A DNA stretch of 64,000 nucleotides from Flavobacterium marginilacus (GTDB taxonomy: Bacteria > Bacteroidota > Bacteroidia > Flavobacteriales > Flavobacteriaceae), in contig NZ_CP113975.1 in NCBI RefSeq assembly GCF_026870155.1, forward strand, positions 1,922,001 to 1,986,000, given 5' to 3'. Positions 27,699 through 37,288 of this stretch are shown in pieces. Under the pieces are notes generated by a model. That model had not been told where the DNA came from. It made no database searches and saw only the letters and a list, made by a program, of their open reading frames with translations. Each line of letters starts with the position of its first letter. Within the stretch, counting starts at the first letter, position 1. The position numbers were made by a program, and so were the translations under genes.

Positions 27699-29807
27699 TT
27701 AATACTGCAGTTTTGAAACTGCTTTTATAAGATCAGTTTCTGGGAGTTTGCAGGCTCCTTCTACACAAATATAGATGTAGGTTTCATTTGGCATAAATCG
27801 GTCTTCCATGATAGGTAAACTGCTTTCTTTGGCTGAGCCGGCAATCAGAATATTTGGCAGATAGTACGTTTGTAAGGTGTTAATTTTTGCTAATGCTTCT
27901 TTTCCTGATACGGCAACTTCAAAATAATTTCCGGTGTAATTTATCATTAAGTTCAGCCAGTTGTAGTATTCTGTTGGAGATTTTACAGCATCATCAGCTA
28001 CATTATGAAGCATTTGTCTGGCTGTTTTAGAATACAAAGCATTAGAATAATAATGTCCCAGAAGAAATAGATTTTGTGCAAAAACCGAGTTGGATGCCGG
28101 AATGACATCATCTCTTACTTCCATTTTTCGTGCAATCAGATTTTTAGAGCTGTTGGAAGTAAAATAAAGCATACTGGTTTTTTTATCGAGAAAATGGCGT
28201 AATGAATAATCAGTAAGTTCTTTGGCTTTTGTCAGCCATTTTTCGTCTAAAGTGATTTGATAAACAGCAATAAATGCATCAATAACATTTGCATAGTCTT
28301 CTGAAAAACCATTGATACTGCTTTTTCCGTCTTTATAGCTATGGTATAAACTGCCGTCTTTTTGGATTTGATTATTCAATAGGAACGAAGCATTTTTTAT
28401 TGCTATTTCTTTATAATGCGGGTTTTTAAAACTGCGGTATGCATTAGTATATCCTTTTATCATTAAAGCATTCCAAGACGTTAGGGTTTTGTCATCAAGA
28501 TGCGGACGAGATCTTTTTTCCCTTTGCTGTAAAAGAGTCTGTTTCCAGTTTTTGAGTTTAGTATTAAGTTCGATTATTGATATATTGTTTTCTTTTGCAA
28601 AATCAATATCTGATTGGGTTTTAAATAAGATGTATTTATTGTTTTCCCATAATCCGGTGGCATTGATATTGTAATACTCTTGAAAAAGCGTAAAATCGGA
28701 TTTCAATATTTTCTGAAGTTCCGTTTTTCCCCAAGTGTAGTAGGCACCTTCTTCTAATTTGCCTGATTTGTTTCTGCTGTCAGCATCGATTGAAGAGTAA
28801 AATGCTCCATTGGAAGCCATCAGTTCCCGCTCTATAAAAGTAAGGGTTTCATCAGCCTTCTTTTTATACAATTCATTTTTGGTCACAAGATATGCATCCG
28901 AGTATAAGCTAACGAGCTGTGCATTATCATAAAGCATTTTTTCAAAATGAGGAATATGCCATTTTGAATCTACTGTGTATCTGTAAAAACCTCCGCCGAT
29001 AGGGTCGTTAATCCCCCCGTTTGCCATGTTTGTTAATGTTGTATTAAGATATTTTTGCAATTGCTTATCACTGTTTTGAACACTGTAACGCAATAAAAAG
29101 TGCAGTGCTTTTGGCATCGGAAATTTAGAATCACTTACTAAACCGCCATATTGAAAATCCAGCACTTCTTTCCAGTTTTTTACAGCTGTATTTACATTCG
29201 AAGCTTTAAAATCAATTGCATTAGTGTTCAATTGAATCAGATCTGATTTTTTAATTCCTTCGATTAATTTGTCTGCATAGGATATTACTTTTTGAGGATT
29301 ATTTTTGTATAAAGCAGCAATGTCGGTCAGCATTTTTGTCCATTCCTGTTTGGTAAAATAAGTGCCTCCAAAAATAGGACGTCCGTCAGGAAGTGCGATG
29401 CAGTTTAATGGCCATCCGCCTTTACCAGTCATCAGCTGTACCGCATTCATGTATATCTGGTCTATATCCGGACGCTCTTCTCTGTCCACTTTTATACTTA
29501 TGAAATTATCATTCATTAATTTGGCTACCGAATCATTTTCAAAACTTTCTTTTTCCATGACGTGGCACCAATGACAGGCAGAGTAGCCGACAGAGATGAT
29601 AATCAGTTTGTTCTCAGATTTGGCTTTTGCCAGGCTTTTGGCATTCCAGGCCGTCCAGTTTACAGGATTGTGGGCATGCTGTAAAAGATAGGGACTTGAT
29701 TCATTTATTAATTCATTTGTATGTTTGAACTGCTGTTTTTCTGCTGTTTTTTGATTACAGCTAATAAAAAAAAACACTGACAATAAAAGTAAAAGCTGAC
29801 GAAGCAT
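27699..29807 (-). CDS. DUF255 thioredoxin-fold lipoprotein (YyaL/SSP411 family)
   Basis: 702 residues, starting with a lipoprotein signal (FFFISC, Cys17). The N-terminal DUF255 domain has the hallmark run [15 protein letters not shown] and the thioredoxin-like active site Cys78-His-Trp-Cys81 ([12 protein letters not shown]), then [11 protein letters not shown] and GKGGWPLNC. The rest (about 200-700) is helical and resembles the six-hairpin glycosidase fold of the family ([45 protein letters not shown]). The family's biochemical role is not settled. Most members are cytosolic, so the lipobox here suggests an envelope location. It stands alone, with the next minus-strand gene more than 200 bp upstream. 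Confidence 0.88.
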   Translation of the reverse strand: MLRQLLLLLSVFFFISCNQKTAEKQQFKHTNELINESSPYLLQHAHNPVNWTAWNAKSLAKAKSENKLIIISVGYSACHWCHVMEKESFENDSVAKLMNDNFISIKVDREERPDIDQIYMNAVQLMTGKGGWPLNCIALPDGRPIFGGTYFTKQEWTKMLTDIAALYKNNPQKVISYADKLIEGIKKSDLIQLNTNAIDFKASNVNTAVKNWKEVLDFQYGGLVSDSKFPMPKALHFLLRYSVQNSDKQLQKYLNTTLTNMANGGINDPIGGGFYRYTVDSKWHIPHFEKMLYDNAQLVSLYSDAYLVTKNELYKKKADETLTFIERELMASNGAFYSSIDADSRNKSGKLEEGAYYTWGKTELQKILKSDFTLFQEYYNINATGLWENNKYILFKTQSDIDFAKENNISIIELNTKLKNWKQTLLQQREKRSRPHLDDKTLTSWNALMIKGYTNAYRSFKNPHYKEIAIKNASFLLNNQIQKDGSLYHSYKDGKSSINGFSEDYANVIDAFIAVYQITLDEKWLTKAKELTDYSLRHFLDKKTSMLYFTSNSSKNLIARKMEVRDDVIPASNSVFAQNLFLLGHYYSNALYSKTARQMLHNVADDAVKSPTEYYNWLNLMINYTGNYFEVAVSGKEALAKINTLQTYYLPNILIAGSAKESSLPIMEDRFMPNETYIYICVEGACKLPETDLIKAVSKLQY

Positions 29808-30017
29808 AGTATATTTGAAATTGAATTTTTATTAGGAATAACTAATATAAAGTATTTTCAGCTGTTACTGCTTATTTTTAAAAATATTTTCAGGTGCAAA
29901 TAAAAACAATCCAAATAGCATTTTACAGATTTAAAATGGAGATCCTAAAATAAAATCCATATACAATAAAAGAATTCTCTAGTCAGATTACTCATTGAAA
30001 GAATAATATATACTGTT

Positions 30018-30716
30018 TTAGCAAATCAGCAGCAGACGGTTTTCTCCTTCATTCTCTACGGGGGCTCTATGAATACAGGCTGCGACCTGCTGTTCGGGAT
30101 GATCTACCGCTAGACGCCAAAGATGTCTTAATCCTAAATTAACAGGTGATGCATTGGGTTTCGCCTGATAGTGCAGATCAAAATAATTTTCTTCCAGAAA
30201 GCTTTCAAAATCCTCGGATGATTCATCGTGCAGTTCTTTCAGCTTTTTCCGAATTTCAGGAATCAGAATTTTTTGTTCTGCCTGGTCATTCGAAATAATA
30301 TCGCTTGCCACTCCGTGATAGGTACACAAAAATGTATCCGTTGCAATGGGCGACCGGTCAACATGGAACGAATACACATCAGTAGAGATAAAATCAAATT
30401 CATGATCCCGTTCGTAGCATTTAAGTAAATTAAGAGAAGGAGAAGCTCCGAAATCGGTTAATAACTGTAAATCATTTAAAATAATTTCCCTTGCTTTATT
30501 TCCCTGATCGGATAGTTGTAGTGCCAGTAAATCTTCAGAAGAAACCGCAGTTATATTTTCTTTTAGCTGCAGTTTTTCTGCAATCTCTTTAAAATCACCT
30601 TCCAGTTCTCTAAACCAGCACAGGGCATTCATTTCTCCCTTAAAATCTGTATTAACAAGTTCCGAAAAAGTGTTTGCAATACCTATTTGACTGCTGTTAG
30701 AAAATGTATTATTCAT
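30018..30716 (-). CDS. DUF1826-family protein
   Basis: 232-residue soluble protein without a signal peptide. Blocks that look like DUF1826 are HVDRSPIATDTFLCTYHG (about 119-136) and the C-terminal LGLRHLWRLAVDHPEQQVAACIHRAP. In other bacteria DUF1826 genes often sit near COG0523 zinc chaperones, but no such gene is in this window. No function can be given. It has no close same-strand partner: the gaps on both sides exceed 200 bp. Confidence 0.7.
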   Translation of the reverse strand: MNNTFSNSSQIGIANTFSELVNTDFKGEMNALCWFRELEGDFKEIAEKLQLKENITAVSSEDLLALQLSDQGNKAREIILNDLQLLTDFGASPSLNLLKCYERDHEFDFISTDVYSFHVDRSPIATDTFLCTYHGVASDIISNDQAEQKILIPEIRKKLKELHDESSEDFESFLEENYFDLHYQAKPNASPVNLGLRHLWRLAVDHPEQQVAACIHRAPVENEGENRLLLIC

Positions 30717-30902
30717 TAGTTGATTGTTAAGAATCTAGTTGCTTCATCATTGCAAAAATAGGGAATTGCATAGAGCTGCAGAGTTATAATTGTTTTTACT
30801 TTACAAAACCAATATCATTTTCAATTGAAGTGTTTTCAGGAAGGCTCAGGCTTGCCAGTGTTATATAGAATAAATGGAGCTATTTCCTTTTAGTACTGAA
30901 TA

Positions 30903-30935
30903 AAAAAACACGTTCGGTAAAAGAACGTGTTTTTT
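30903..30935 (-). terminator. Terminator after the peroxiredoxin-thioredoxin operon
   Basis: AAAAAACACGTTC and GAACGTGTTTTTT form a perfect 13-bp stem with a 7-base loop. It lies about 20 bp after the stop of the 85-residue protein gene. The A and T tracts on both sides make it able to work in both directions. Confidence 0.85.
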
Positions 30936-30953
30936 GAAATGCGGATAATCTTT

Positions 30954-31211
30954 TTATTTGTCGATAGACCCTAAAACCCGTTTCATAAACGCATTGAGGG
31001 CTTCTTTTTTGTCGGTTCCCTGCTGTATCATTTTGTGAACTTCTAGGGCACCGTACATATTCGAAATTAATTCGCCTATAACATCTAATTCTTCGTCTTT
31101 CAATGACGGGATTTCAGTCATGGCTTCCAGTACTTCGATGGTTTCGATGAGGTAATCTTGATCGTTTTCTTCGATGAATTGGGTTAAGTGTTTTATTACG
31201 GGTAGCTTCAT
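30954..31211 (-). CDS. Small acidic protein (DUF6952-like)
   Basis: 85-residue, helical, acidic cytoplasmic protein (MKLPVIKHLTQFIEEND, then SLKDEELDVIGELISNMYGA). It resembles the short Bacteroidota proteins now called DUF6952, which sit next to thioredoxin and peroxiredoxin genes, as here. Function unknown. It is the last gene of the three-gene unit before the terminator at 30903-30935. Confidence 0.75.
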   Translation of the reverse strand: MKLPVIKHLTQFIEENDQDYLIETIEVLEAMTEIPSLKDEELDVIGELISNMYGALEVHKMIQQGTDKKEALNAFMKRVLGSIDK

Positions 31212-31227
31212 GTTTTGTTGTTTATTT

Positions 31228-31329
31228 GTTTAATCGTTTATGCGTTAATTCGTTAATTCGTTTATTCTTTTGTCAATGATTTATTAGTACATTAAACGAA
31301 TCAACGATTGACCGACTTAACGGTTAAAC
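31228..31329. repeat. Imperfect palindrome filling the thioredoxin-DUF6952 gap
   Basis: The arm at 31228-31266 (starting GTTTAATCGTTTATGCG) matches the reverse complement of 31291-31329 at about 30 of 39 positions, with no gaps. The right arm covers the last codons and stop of the thioredoxin gene. It looks like a dispersed palindromic element with a CGTTAAT-type internal repeat. Confidence 0.7.
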
Positions 31330-31632
31330 TATCTCATTAACCAATTCGATCAAAACTTCCTGCTTATTAGTTTGGGTTTCGTTTACTAATTTTCCGTTTA
31401 CAAAAGTGGCAAATGTAGGCAGGTTGCTAACGTTAGCCAGTTTTCTTGATTCTGGAAAATTTTCAGCATCAACCAAAACAAATGAAATACTTTCGTTTTC
31501 TGAAGCTAGTTTTTTGAATTTTGGTTTCATGATTCTGCAGTTACCGCACCATGAAGCCGAAAATTGAACTACCACTTTCTCATTCTGAGCTACTACGGTT
31601 CCTAATGTATCTTCGTTTAATTCGATTAACAT
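31324..31632 (-). CDS. Thioredoxin-family protein
   Basis: 102-residue single-domain thioredoxin. The active site is Cys29-Gly-Asn-Cys32 (SASWCGNCRIMKP) instead of the usual CGPC, which should change redox potential. The cis-Pro motif SNLPTFATF is present. No signal peptide, so cytoplasmic. It lies between a 2-Cys peroxiredoxin and a small acidic protein on the same strand, so it probably reduces that peroxiredoxin. Confidence 0.9.
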   Translation of the reverse strand: MLIELNEDTLGTVVAQNEKVVVQFSASWCGNCRIMKPKFKKLASENESISFVLVDAENFPESRKLANVSNLPTFATFVNGKLVNETQTNKQEVLIELVNEIV

Positions 31633-31638
31633 GTTTTT

Positions 31639-31788
31639 TTGAGTTTCTAAGTTACTAAGTTTCTGAGCTTCTAAGTTTTTGATTATTCATGTCTTAGTGA
31701 CTTGGAAAATCAAAAACTCAGAATTTTTGCTTATGTTTTTAAATCTTAGCGACTTGGAAACTTAGCGACTCAGAAACTTAAAAAAAAT
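31639..31788. repeat. Imperfect palindrome filling the peroxiredoxin-thioredoxin gap
   Basis: The left arm (GAGTTTCTAAGTTACTAAG...) and right arm (reverse complement AAGTTTCTGAGTCGCTAAG...) are diverged copies of an 11-base AAGTTTCTGAG-like phrase, repeated several times in each. ATCAAAAACTC and GAGTTTTTGAT-like blocks add an inner stem. It occupies the whole 155-bp gap and would fold in the operon mRNA. Confidence 0.65.
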
Positions 31789-32426
31789 TAGTTTAGACTT
31801 AAATATTCTGCAGTACTTTTTCTGTCAGCATTCATCGCTTCTTTACCAGCTTCCCAGTTTGCAGGACAAACTTCACCTTTAGTCTGGATGTGCGTGTAAG
31901 CGTCAACCATTCTTAAATATTCGTTTACGTTACGTCCTAATGGCATATCGTTTACGCTTTCGTGGAAGATTTTTCCAGTTTCATCGATTAGGTAAGTAGC
32001 TCTGTAAGTTACGTTTGAGCCTTCAATGATTACTGAATCAGTATCTTCACTGTAGCTTGTAGATTCGATATCAAGAATTCCTAAAATGTTAGCTAAGTTT
32101 CTGTTAGTATCTGCAAGAATTGGATACGTTACACCTTCGATTCCTCCATTGTTTTTTGGTGTGTTTAACCAAGCAAAGTGAACTTCGTTTGTATCGCAAG
32201 AAGCTCCGATTACAATTGTGTTTCTTTTTTCAAATTCCGGTAAAGCAGCCTGGAAAGCGTGTAATTCTGTTGGACATACAAAAGTGAAATCTTTTGGGTA
32301 CCAAAACAAAAGTACTTTTTTGTTGTTTTTTACAGCTTCTTCGAAGATGTTGATTTTTAAATTATCACCCATTTCTGAGATAGCATCTACTGCAATACTT
32401 GGGAATTTTTTACCTACTAATGACAT
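31788..32426 (-). CDS. Typical 2-Cys peroxiredoxin (AhpC/Prx1 type)
   Basis: 212-residue peroxidase that reduces hydrogen peroxide and organic peroxides in the cytoplasm. The peroxidatic Cys51 is in DFTFVCPTELHAF and the resolving Cys187 is in GEVCPANWEAG. A YLSLN end replaces the usual YF motif. It is first in a unit with thioredoxin and DUF6952. A TATATTTG promoter element lies 37-44 bp upstream of the start. No AhpF gene is nearby, so the adjacent thioredoxin is the likely reductant. Confidence 0.93.
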   Translation of the reverse strand: MSLVGKKFPSIAVDAISEMGDNLKINIFEEAVKNNKKVLLFWYPKDFTFVCPTELHAFQAALPEFEKRNTIVIGASCDTNEVHFAWLNTPKNNGGIEGVTYPILADTNRNLANILGILDIESTSYSEDTDSVIIEGSNVTYRATYLIDETGKIFHESVNDMPLGRNVNEYLRMVDAYTHIQTKGEVCPANWEAGKEAMNADRKSTAEYLSLN

Positions 32427-32462
32427 ATTTATTAATTTTAGTTATTTAAATTTTTATTGGTG

Positions 32463-32470
32463 CAAATATA
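32463..32470 (-). promoter_or_regulatory. -7 promoter element of the peroxiredoxin operon
   Basis: TATATTTG on the minus strand fits the Bacteroidota -7 consensus TAnnTTTG and lies about 37 bp upstream of the start codon. I find no good -33 TTTG at the right distance. Confidence 0.5.
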
Positions 32471-32547
32471 AGGCTGACACTCAGTGATAATGAATAAGTT
32501 TTTATTATAAATATTTATAAAGCAATAAGTCTTGATTATTATATGTT

Positions 32548-34155
32548 TTAAACGCCTGTAATCGAAACTGGTAGGATTCCTTTTCCTTTTTTATCTTCCA
32601 ATAATTGTTCGGCAGCACTTATTTGAAATTCATTAAAATCCTGATACATTTCTACAATTCCAATGGTTTTTTCCAAATTTGGAATCACTTGTAAAGCATA
32701 TGGATTTCCAAAAACATAAAGCACACATTTTTTGGTTTCAAATAATTCGCTTAAAAATGCCAAAACAGTATCTTCTAAATCAAATTTATTAAGCGGTTTT
32801 GCTTTTGGGATAAATAATGAAATGAGTATGGTGTCAAATGAAGCCAGATTTTCTTTGATAGTTGTTTCTATTAAATCGGCTGCGTTTTCAACAGCATATT
32901 CAGGAGCTGGTAAAACCGTTGCCAAAGTTTTAAAGAAAGAATTATTAATCGATTTATAAATGCTTAATTTAGCAAGACGCTCTCTGTTTTTGGCATCAAA
33001 AAGAAGTATAGAACTATTTTTGTCTTTGATTTCGGTAATGCAGTAGTCAGCAATTTTACGATTCAATTGTGAGCTGATCTCGAAATCAAAATCCTGGACT
33101 GCGACTGAATCTGTGTCAAAAAGACCTGCTTTTTGTTTGCATTTCATGATACGGTCCAAACTAGCATCAATACGTTCAGGTGAAGCATTTTTTAGAATCT
33201 CCTGAATGCCTTCGGCTACGTTTTCGGCAAAGCATAGCACATCGTTTCCAGCGTTAAAAGCTTCCCATTCCAGCTGGCCTTTTACATCATACAATTTAGA
33301 AACGCTGTGCATATTCAAAGCATCTGAAATAACTAGACCATCATATCCCAAACGCTCGCGTAAAAGAGACTCAATAATGTTTTTTGATAATGTAGCCGAT
33401 GTTTCCTTTCCATCATTCAATGCTGGAACAGCCAAATGGCCTATCATAATAGAATCGACCTGATTTTCTATTCCTTTTATGAAAGGGACTAATTCATTTT
33501 CGAGCAGCTGTTCTAAATTTTCTTCCAGAACTGGCAGTCCCAAATGTGAATCGACGCTCGTATTTCCATGTCCGGGAAAGTGTTTTAAACATCCCAAAAT
33601 GCCCACGTCAGACATACCGCGGAGATATTCTAATGCGTACTGAGCCACTTTTTCTTTGTTGGAACCAAAAGAGCGATACCCGATTACAGGATTATGAGGG
33701 TTATTGTTAATATCTGCCAAAGGAGCCAGATTATAATGAATCCCCGCCGATTTTAAGTCTAGTCCAATTTGTTTTCCTACTTCATATACCAGATCTTTTT
33801 TTCTTTCAGGCAGTGCGCCAAGAGTAATGGCATAAGGATATTGCGGTGTTTTTTCGACACGCATGGCTAAGCCCCATTCGGCATCGATGCTCATTAGTAG
33901 GGGAGTAGATGCGCATTTTTGGTAACGAACAATCAGGTCTTTCAAACGCTGAAAACTATCGTCGTTGAATTCTACTTTTTTCTTAGACTCATAATTAGTT
34001 GCCGCACTGGCTCTGCTGTGAAAAAATGTCAGTCCGCCAATGTTGTATTCTTTTATTAAACGCTCCATTTCCTGAATATTTTCTTCAGTGTCGTTGATAA
34101 AAACGGCAGGAAAAAAGAATTGTCCTATTTTTTGTTCTAGTGTCATTGTCTGCAT
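32548..34155 (-). CDS. GH3 glycosidase, NagZ-like beta-N-acetylhexosaminidase
   Basis: 535 residues from the ATG at 34155, which follows the permease stop by 1 bp (TAATATG). An ATG at 34179 would overlap that gene by 23 bp. The motif KHFPGHGNTSVDSH (191-204) is the NagZ-type loop carrying the Asp/His pair, and Asp278 in VISDALNM is the probable nucleophile. NagZ removes GlcNAc from anhydro-muropeptides in the cytoplasm; there is no signal peptide here, in agreement. The extra C-terminal domain (about 350-535) is longer than in E. coli NagZ. The neighbours AmpG-like permease and GHL10 hydrolase support a role in cell-wall recycling. Confidence 0.88.
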   Translation of the reverse strand: MQTMTLEQKIGQFFFPAVFINDTEENIQEMERLIKEYNIGGLTFFHSRASAATNYESKKKVEFNDDSFQRLKDLIVRYQKCASTPLLMSIDAEWGLAMRVEKTPQYPYAITLGALPERKKDLVYEVGKQIGLDLKSAGIHYNLAPLADINNNPHNPVIGYRSFGSNKEKVAQYALEYLRGMSDVGILGCLKHFPGHGNTSVDSHLGLPVLEENLEQLLENELVPFIKGIENQVDSIMIGHLAVPALNDGKETSATLSKNIIESLLRERLGYDGLVISDALNMHSVSKLYDVKGQLEWEAFNAGNDVLCFAENVAEGIQEILKNASPERIDASLDRIMKCKQKAGLFDTDSVAVQDFDFEISSQLNRKIADYCITEIKDKNSSILLFDAKNRERLAKLSIYKSINNSFFKTLATVLPAPEYAVENAADLIETTIKENLASFDTILISLFIPKAKPLNKFDLEDTVLAFLSELFETKKCVLYVFGNPYALQVIPNLEKTIGIVEMYQDFNEFQISAAEQLLEDKKGKGILPVSITGV

Positions 34156-34156
34156 A

Positions 34157-35467
34157 TTAAGCTTCTGTTTTCTTTCCATAATCTTTTGGAAAAACTAAAA
34201 ATCGAGATAGGATTATACCTGGAATAGTGGCTAATAATACCCAGATAAAAAAGTTGCCATAGCCCAAATATTGCTGGATATAACCGCTTAGCATGCCGGG
34301 AAGCATCATTCCCAATGCCATAAATCCAGTTGCAATAGCATAGTGAGATGTTTTAGATTCTCCCTCAGCTACATAAATTAAGTACATCATAAAACCAGAA
34401 AACCCAAAACCATACCCGAATTGCTCAATGATTACTACAGCACAAGTATAGGCATTAAGTGATGAATCTATTGCAAAATATTTTAAATTTAAATGTACAT
34501 AGATGAGCTCATCTGGCTGAAAATGGGCCAGCATTACAAATCCAATAATGGGCAGATGCATGATCAGTATCATAGGCAATAGCCATTTAGTCAATCCATG
34601 TCTGGAAATCGCAATACCGCCAAAAATACCGCCAATAGTAAGTGCAATAAGCCCAAAAGTGCCATAAATGATTCCGACATCTTCGGTTCTTAAACCCATG
34701 CCGCCAATAGCAGTTTTATCTACTAGAAAAGGAGTAAGCATTTTCAGCAGCTGCGATTCTCCTAAACGGAACAAAAGAATGAAAGCAAGGACTATTCCGA
34801 TTTGTTTTTTCTTAAAAAAACTGGCAAAAACAGTGGCGAAGTTTTTTTCTTCCTCTTTTCCTTCCGCAATAGGCAGCTCCGTTTTTGGAGTAGCAAAATA
34901 ATTGTAAATCGTTAAAAAACACATTACCAATCCAACAAAAATCATTGTATAGGACCACGCTTGCTTATTATCGCCAAATTGATCTTCCAGATAGCCAGCC
35001 AATAGAATAACTAATCCATTTCCAGTGAGCATCGACGCTCTGTAAAAAGTACTTCGGATTCCCAAAAAGAAAGACTGCTGCTCTTTTTCCAAAGCAAGCA
35101 GATAAAATCCATCACTCGCCACGTCATTAGAAGCCGAAGCAAAAGCAGCGACCCAAAAAACAGCTAAGCTCAAGATGAAAAAATGGCTGGTTGGAATAAT
35201 AAAACCTACAATTAGAAAGGCAATTGAAATAAATAACTGCATCGCTAGAAACCATTTTCGCTTAGTTCCGTGCAGATCAATAAATGGACTCCATAAAGGT
35301 TTTATAACCCAAGGCAAATACAATAAGCTGGTATAAAGCCCAATGTCTTCATTGCTTATTCCTAAATTTTTGTACATCAATACCGAAACGGAAATTATAA
35401 TCACATACGGAAATCCCGAAGCAAAATTCAATAGCGGAATCCAATACCAAGGCTTGTTGTCTTTCAT
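34157..35467 (-). CDS. ampG: AmpG-like MFS permease
   Basis: 436-residue inner-membrane transporter with about 12 helices. The N-terminal pattern SGFPYVIIISVSVLMYKNLGIS followed by LPWVIKPLWSPFIDLHGTKRKW is typical of AmpG and related muropeptide permeases. A second signature, ASNDVASDGFYLLAL, is also present. It probably carries GlcNAc-anhydroMurNAc peptides into the cytoplasm. The GH3 gene starts 1 bp after its stop, so translation is likely coupled, and a GHL10 hydrolase gene lies 114 bp upstream on the same strand. Confidence 0.85.
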   Translation of the reverse strand: MKDNKPWYWIPLLNFASGFPYVIIISVSVLMYKNLGISNEDIGLYTSLLYLPWVIKPLWSPFIDLHGTKRKWFLAMQLFISIAFLIVGFIIPTSHFFILSLAVFWVAAFASASNDVASDGFYLLALEKEQQSFFLGIRSTFYRASMLTGNGLVILLAGYLEDQFGDNKQAWSYTMIFVGLVMCFLTIYNYFATPKTELPIAEGKEEEKNFATVFASFFKKKQIGIVLAFILLFRLGESQLLKMLTPFLVDKTAIGGMGLRTEDVGIIYGTFGLIALTIGGIFGGIAISRHGLTKWLLPMILIMHLPIIGFVMLAHFQPDELIYVHLNLKYFAIDSSLNAYTCAVVIIEQFGYGFGFSGFMMYLIYVAEGESKTSHYAIATGFMALGMMLPGMLSGYIQQYLGYGNFFIWVLLATIPGIILSRFLVFPKDYGKKTEA

Positions 35468-35506
35468 TATTTAGGGAGGTTTTTAATTGTTTTGTTTAAG
35501 GTTTAA

Positions 35507-35538
35507 TTGTTTAAAGTTTAAAATTGTTTAAAGTTTAA
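35507..35538. repeat. Direct repeat in the gap before ampG
   Basis: TTGTTTAAAGTTTAA occurs twice with a 17-bp period. A related inverted copy (ACTTTAAACAAACTTTA) follows at about 35568, so the gap 35468-35581 is again a low-complexity palindromic element. Confidence 0.6.
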
Positions 35539-35581
35539 TTTTTTTGTAGTTAAATCATATTTAATCAACTTTAAACAAACT

Positions 35582-37135
35582 TTATTTCATTTGCGTTTCA
35601 GTTTCAAGATCAACCCCAGTTTCAGGGCTTTCGTTGGCATAATAATCGATGTAAGTAAATGCAAAAGCAGCTTTACCAATCATTTTGTAAGCAGGGACTT
35701 CAATGCTGAATTCGTTATTTTCTTCGGTAACAGCAATTTTTTCTATGATCTGAGTGGCATCATTGGTTTTTATTTTGGACGAATTTTTAGCACCATATAC
35801 GACAATGTAGCGTACTTGTGCTGGAAGATTCGGTTTTTTAAAAGTAATATAATAATTGTCAGAATCCTTGGAGATTGAATTAATCAGCAAAGTTTCGGTA
35901 AGTGTTTTTTTAAAGTTGGGAACAGGCAGCGGCAGGGCAGGATATTTGTATTGGTTCTCTTTGAGATATTTTACCACATCCTGATTTTTATTGATAAACC
36001 ATTTGGCACTGAAAAAACCATTTCCCTGCACATTTGGATAGTTTCGGGTAAGGTCAATCTGATTCGTAATTTCGTACATGTTATTCCAGTGTTTATCTGA
36101 ATCCGATCTGATTTTATAAGAACTGTTTCCAATGTATAAGGCAGTATTGGCAGGTACATTCTCAGACCACCATTTCATTAATTTGGCATACGAAGCTGTC
36201 TTGTGGTCAATACTCCAATACAATTGCGGAATAATATAATCGATCCAGTTGTTATTCATCCAGTCCACAGGATCAGCAAATAAATCATCATAATTGGTTT
36301 GTCCTGATTGTGTATCGGAACCTTTTGGATCAGCCGATTTATTACGCCAGACACCAAACGGGCTGATACCAAACTGCACCCACGGTTTTAGTTTTTTAAT
36401 ACCAAAAGAAATATTTTTGACAAAAGCGGTTACATTCGAACGTCTAAAGTCTTCCAGAGAAAGACCGTTGCCATATTTTTGGTACGATGCTGTATCATTA
36501 AAATCAAGCCCTTTTATTTTGTATGGATAGAAATAATCATCAAAGTGTACAGCGTCAATATCATATTTAATTACCACTTCTTCCACAATTGCAGTTAAAT
36601 GTTTTTGAACTTCTGGCAGCGCAGGATCGTAGTAATATTTACCGCCATACTCAATCATCCAATTGCGATGTTTATTATAATCATGATCAATACTTAAGTT
36701 TTCGGTTTTTAAATCCATTGTAGCGCGGTACGGATTCATCCAAGCGTGAAATTCAAAACCGCGTTGGTGGCTTTCTTCGATCATCCATTGGAGAGGATCA
36801 AAATTTCCAGCTGGGGCTTTTCCTTCAGATCCAGTTAAATAACGGGACCAAGGTGCTAATATGGTAGGATATAAAGCATCGCCTACTGAACGTATCTGTA
36901 CAACGACTGCATTATAATTAAGTTTTTGATACGTGTCTAAAATCTGGATAAAATCAGCTTTTTGCTTTTCTACCGAATCGCCGCTGCTTTTTGGCCAGTC
37001 AATATTGACAACGGTAGCAATCCATACAGCTCGAAATTCATTTTTGGGATGCATCTCTCTTTTTTGGGCAAAACCAAAGACAGTAAAAAACAGGAGATAT
37101 ATAGTTGGAAATAACAGAGACTTCTTCAAAATCAT
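35582..37135 (-). CDS. Secreted GHL10-family hydrolase (DigH-like)
   Basis: 517 residues with a signal peptide (LLFPTIYLLFFTVFGFAQ). The GHL10 (DUF187) TIM-barrel domain spans about 30-400: EFRAVWIATVVNIDWP, YNAVVVQIRSVGDALYP, GFEFHAWMNPYRA, IDAVHFDDYFYPY, FGISPFGVWRNKS, WIDYIIPQLYWSID. Asp residues in HFDDYFYP are likely catalytic. A fibronectin-like tail follows (about 415-510). E. coli DigH (YddW) of this family cuts peptidoglycan strands lacking stem peptides. Position upstream of the AmpG-like and NagZ-like genes supports a peptidoglycan role. Confidence 0.87.
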   Translation of the reverse strand: MILKKSLLFPTIYLLFFTVFGFAQKREMHPKNEFRAVWIATVVNIDWPKSSGDSVEKQKADFIQILDTYQKLNYNAVVVQIRSVGDALYPTILAPWSRYLTGSEGKAPAGNFDPLQWMIEESHQRGFEFHAWMNPYRATMDLKTENLSIDHDYNKHRNWMIEYGGKYYYDPALPEVQKHLTAIVEEVVIKYDIDAVHFDDYFYPYKIKGLDFNDTASYQKYGNGLSLEDFRRSNVTAFVKNISFGIKKLKPWVQFGISPFGVWRNKSADPKGSDTQSGQTNYDDLFADPVDWMNNNWIDYIIPQLYWSIDHKTASYAKLMKWWSENVPANTALYIGNSSYKIRSDSDKHWNNMYEITNQIDLTRNYPNVQGNGFFSAKWFINKNQDVVKYLKENQYKYPALPLPVPNFKKTLTETLLINSISKDSDNYYITFKKPNLPAQVRYIVVYGAKNSSKIKTNDATQIIEKIAVTEENNEFSIEVPAYKMIGKAAFAFTYIDYYANESPETGVDLETETQMK

Positions 37136-37288
37136 TTTAATCTTTTTATAAAGAAATCAAAAGTAGTTTTTTTAGCTAAATTTATTAAATTAATTGCCAA
37201 TAAATTTGGATTAGCGCTCATGTTTTGGATTATCTCTAAAATGAATAATAGTAATGTGCCTTATCCTGCTATCCGCTGTAGCTCTCCA

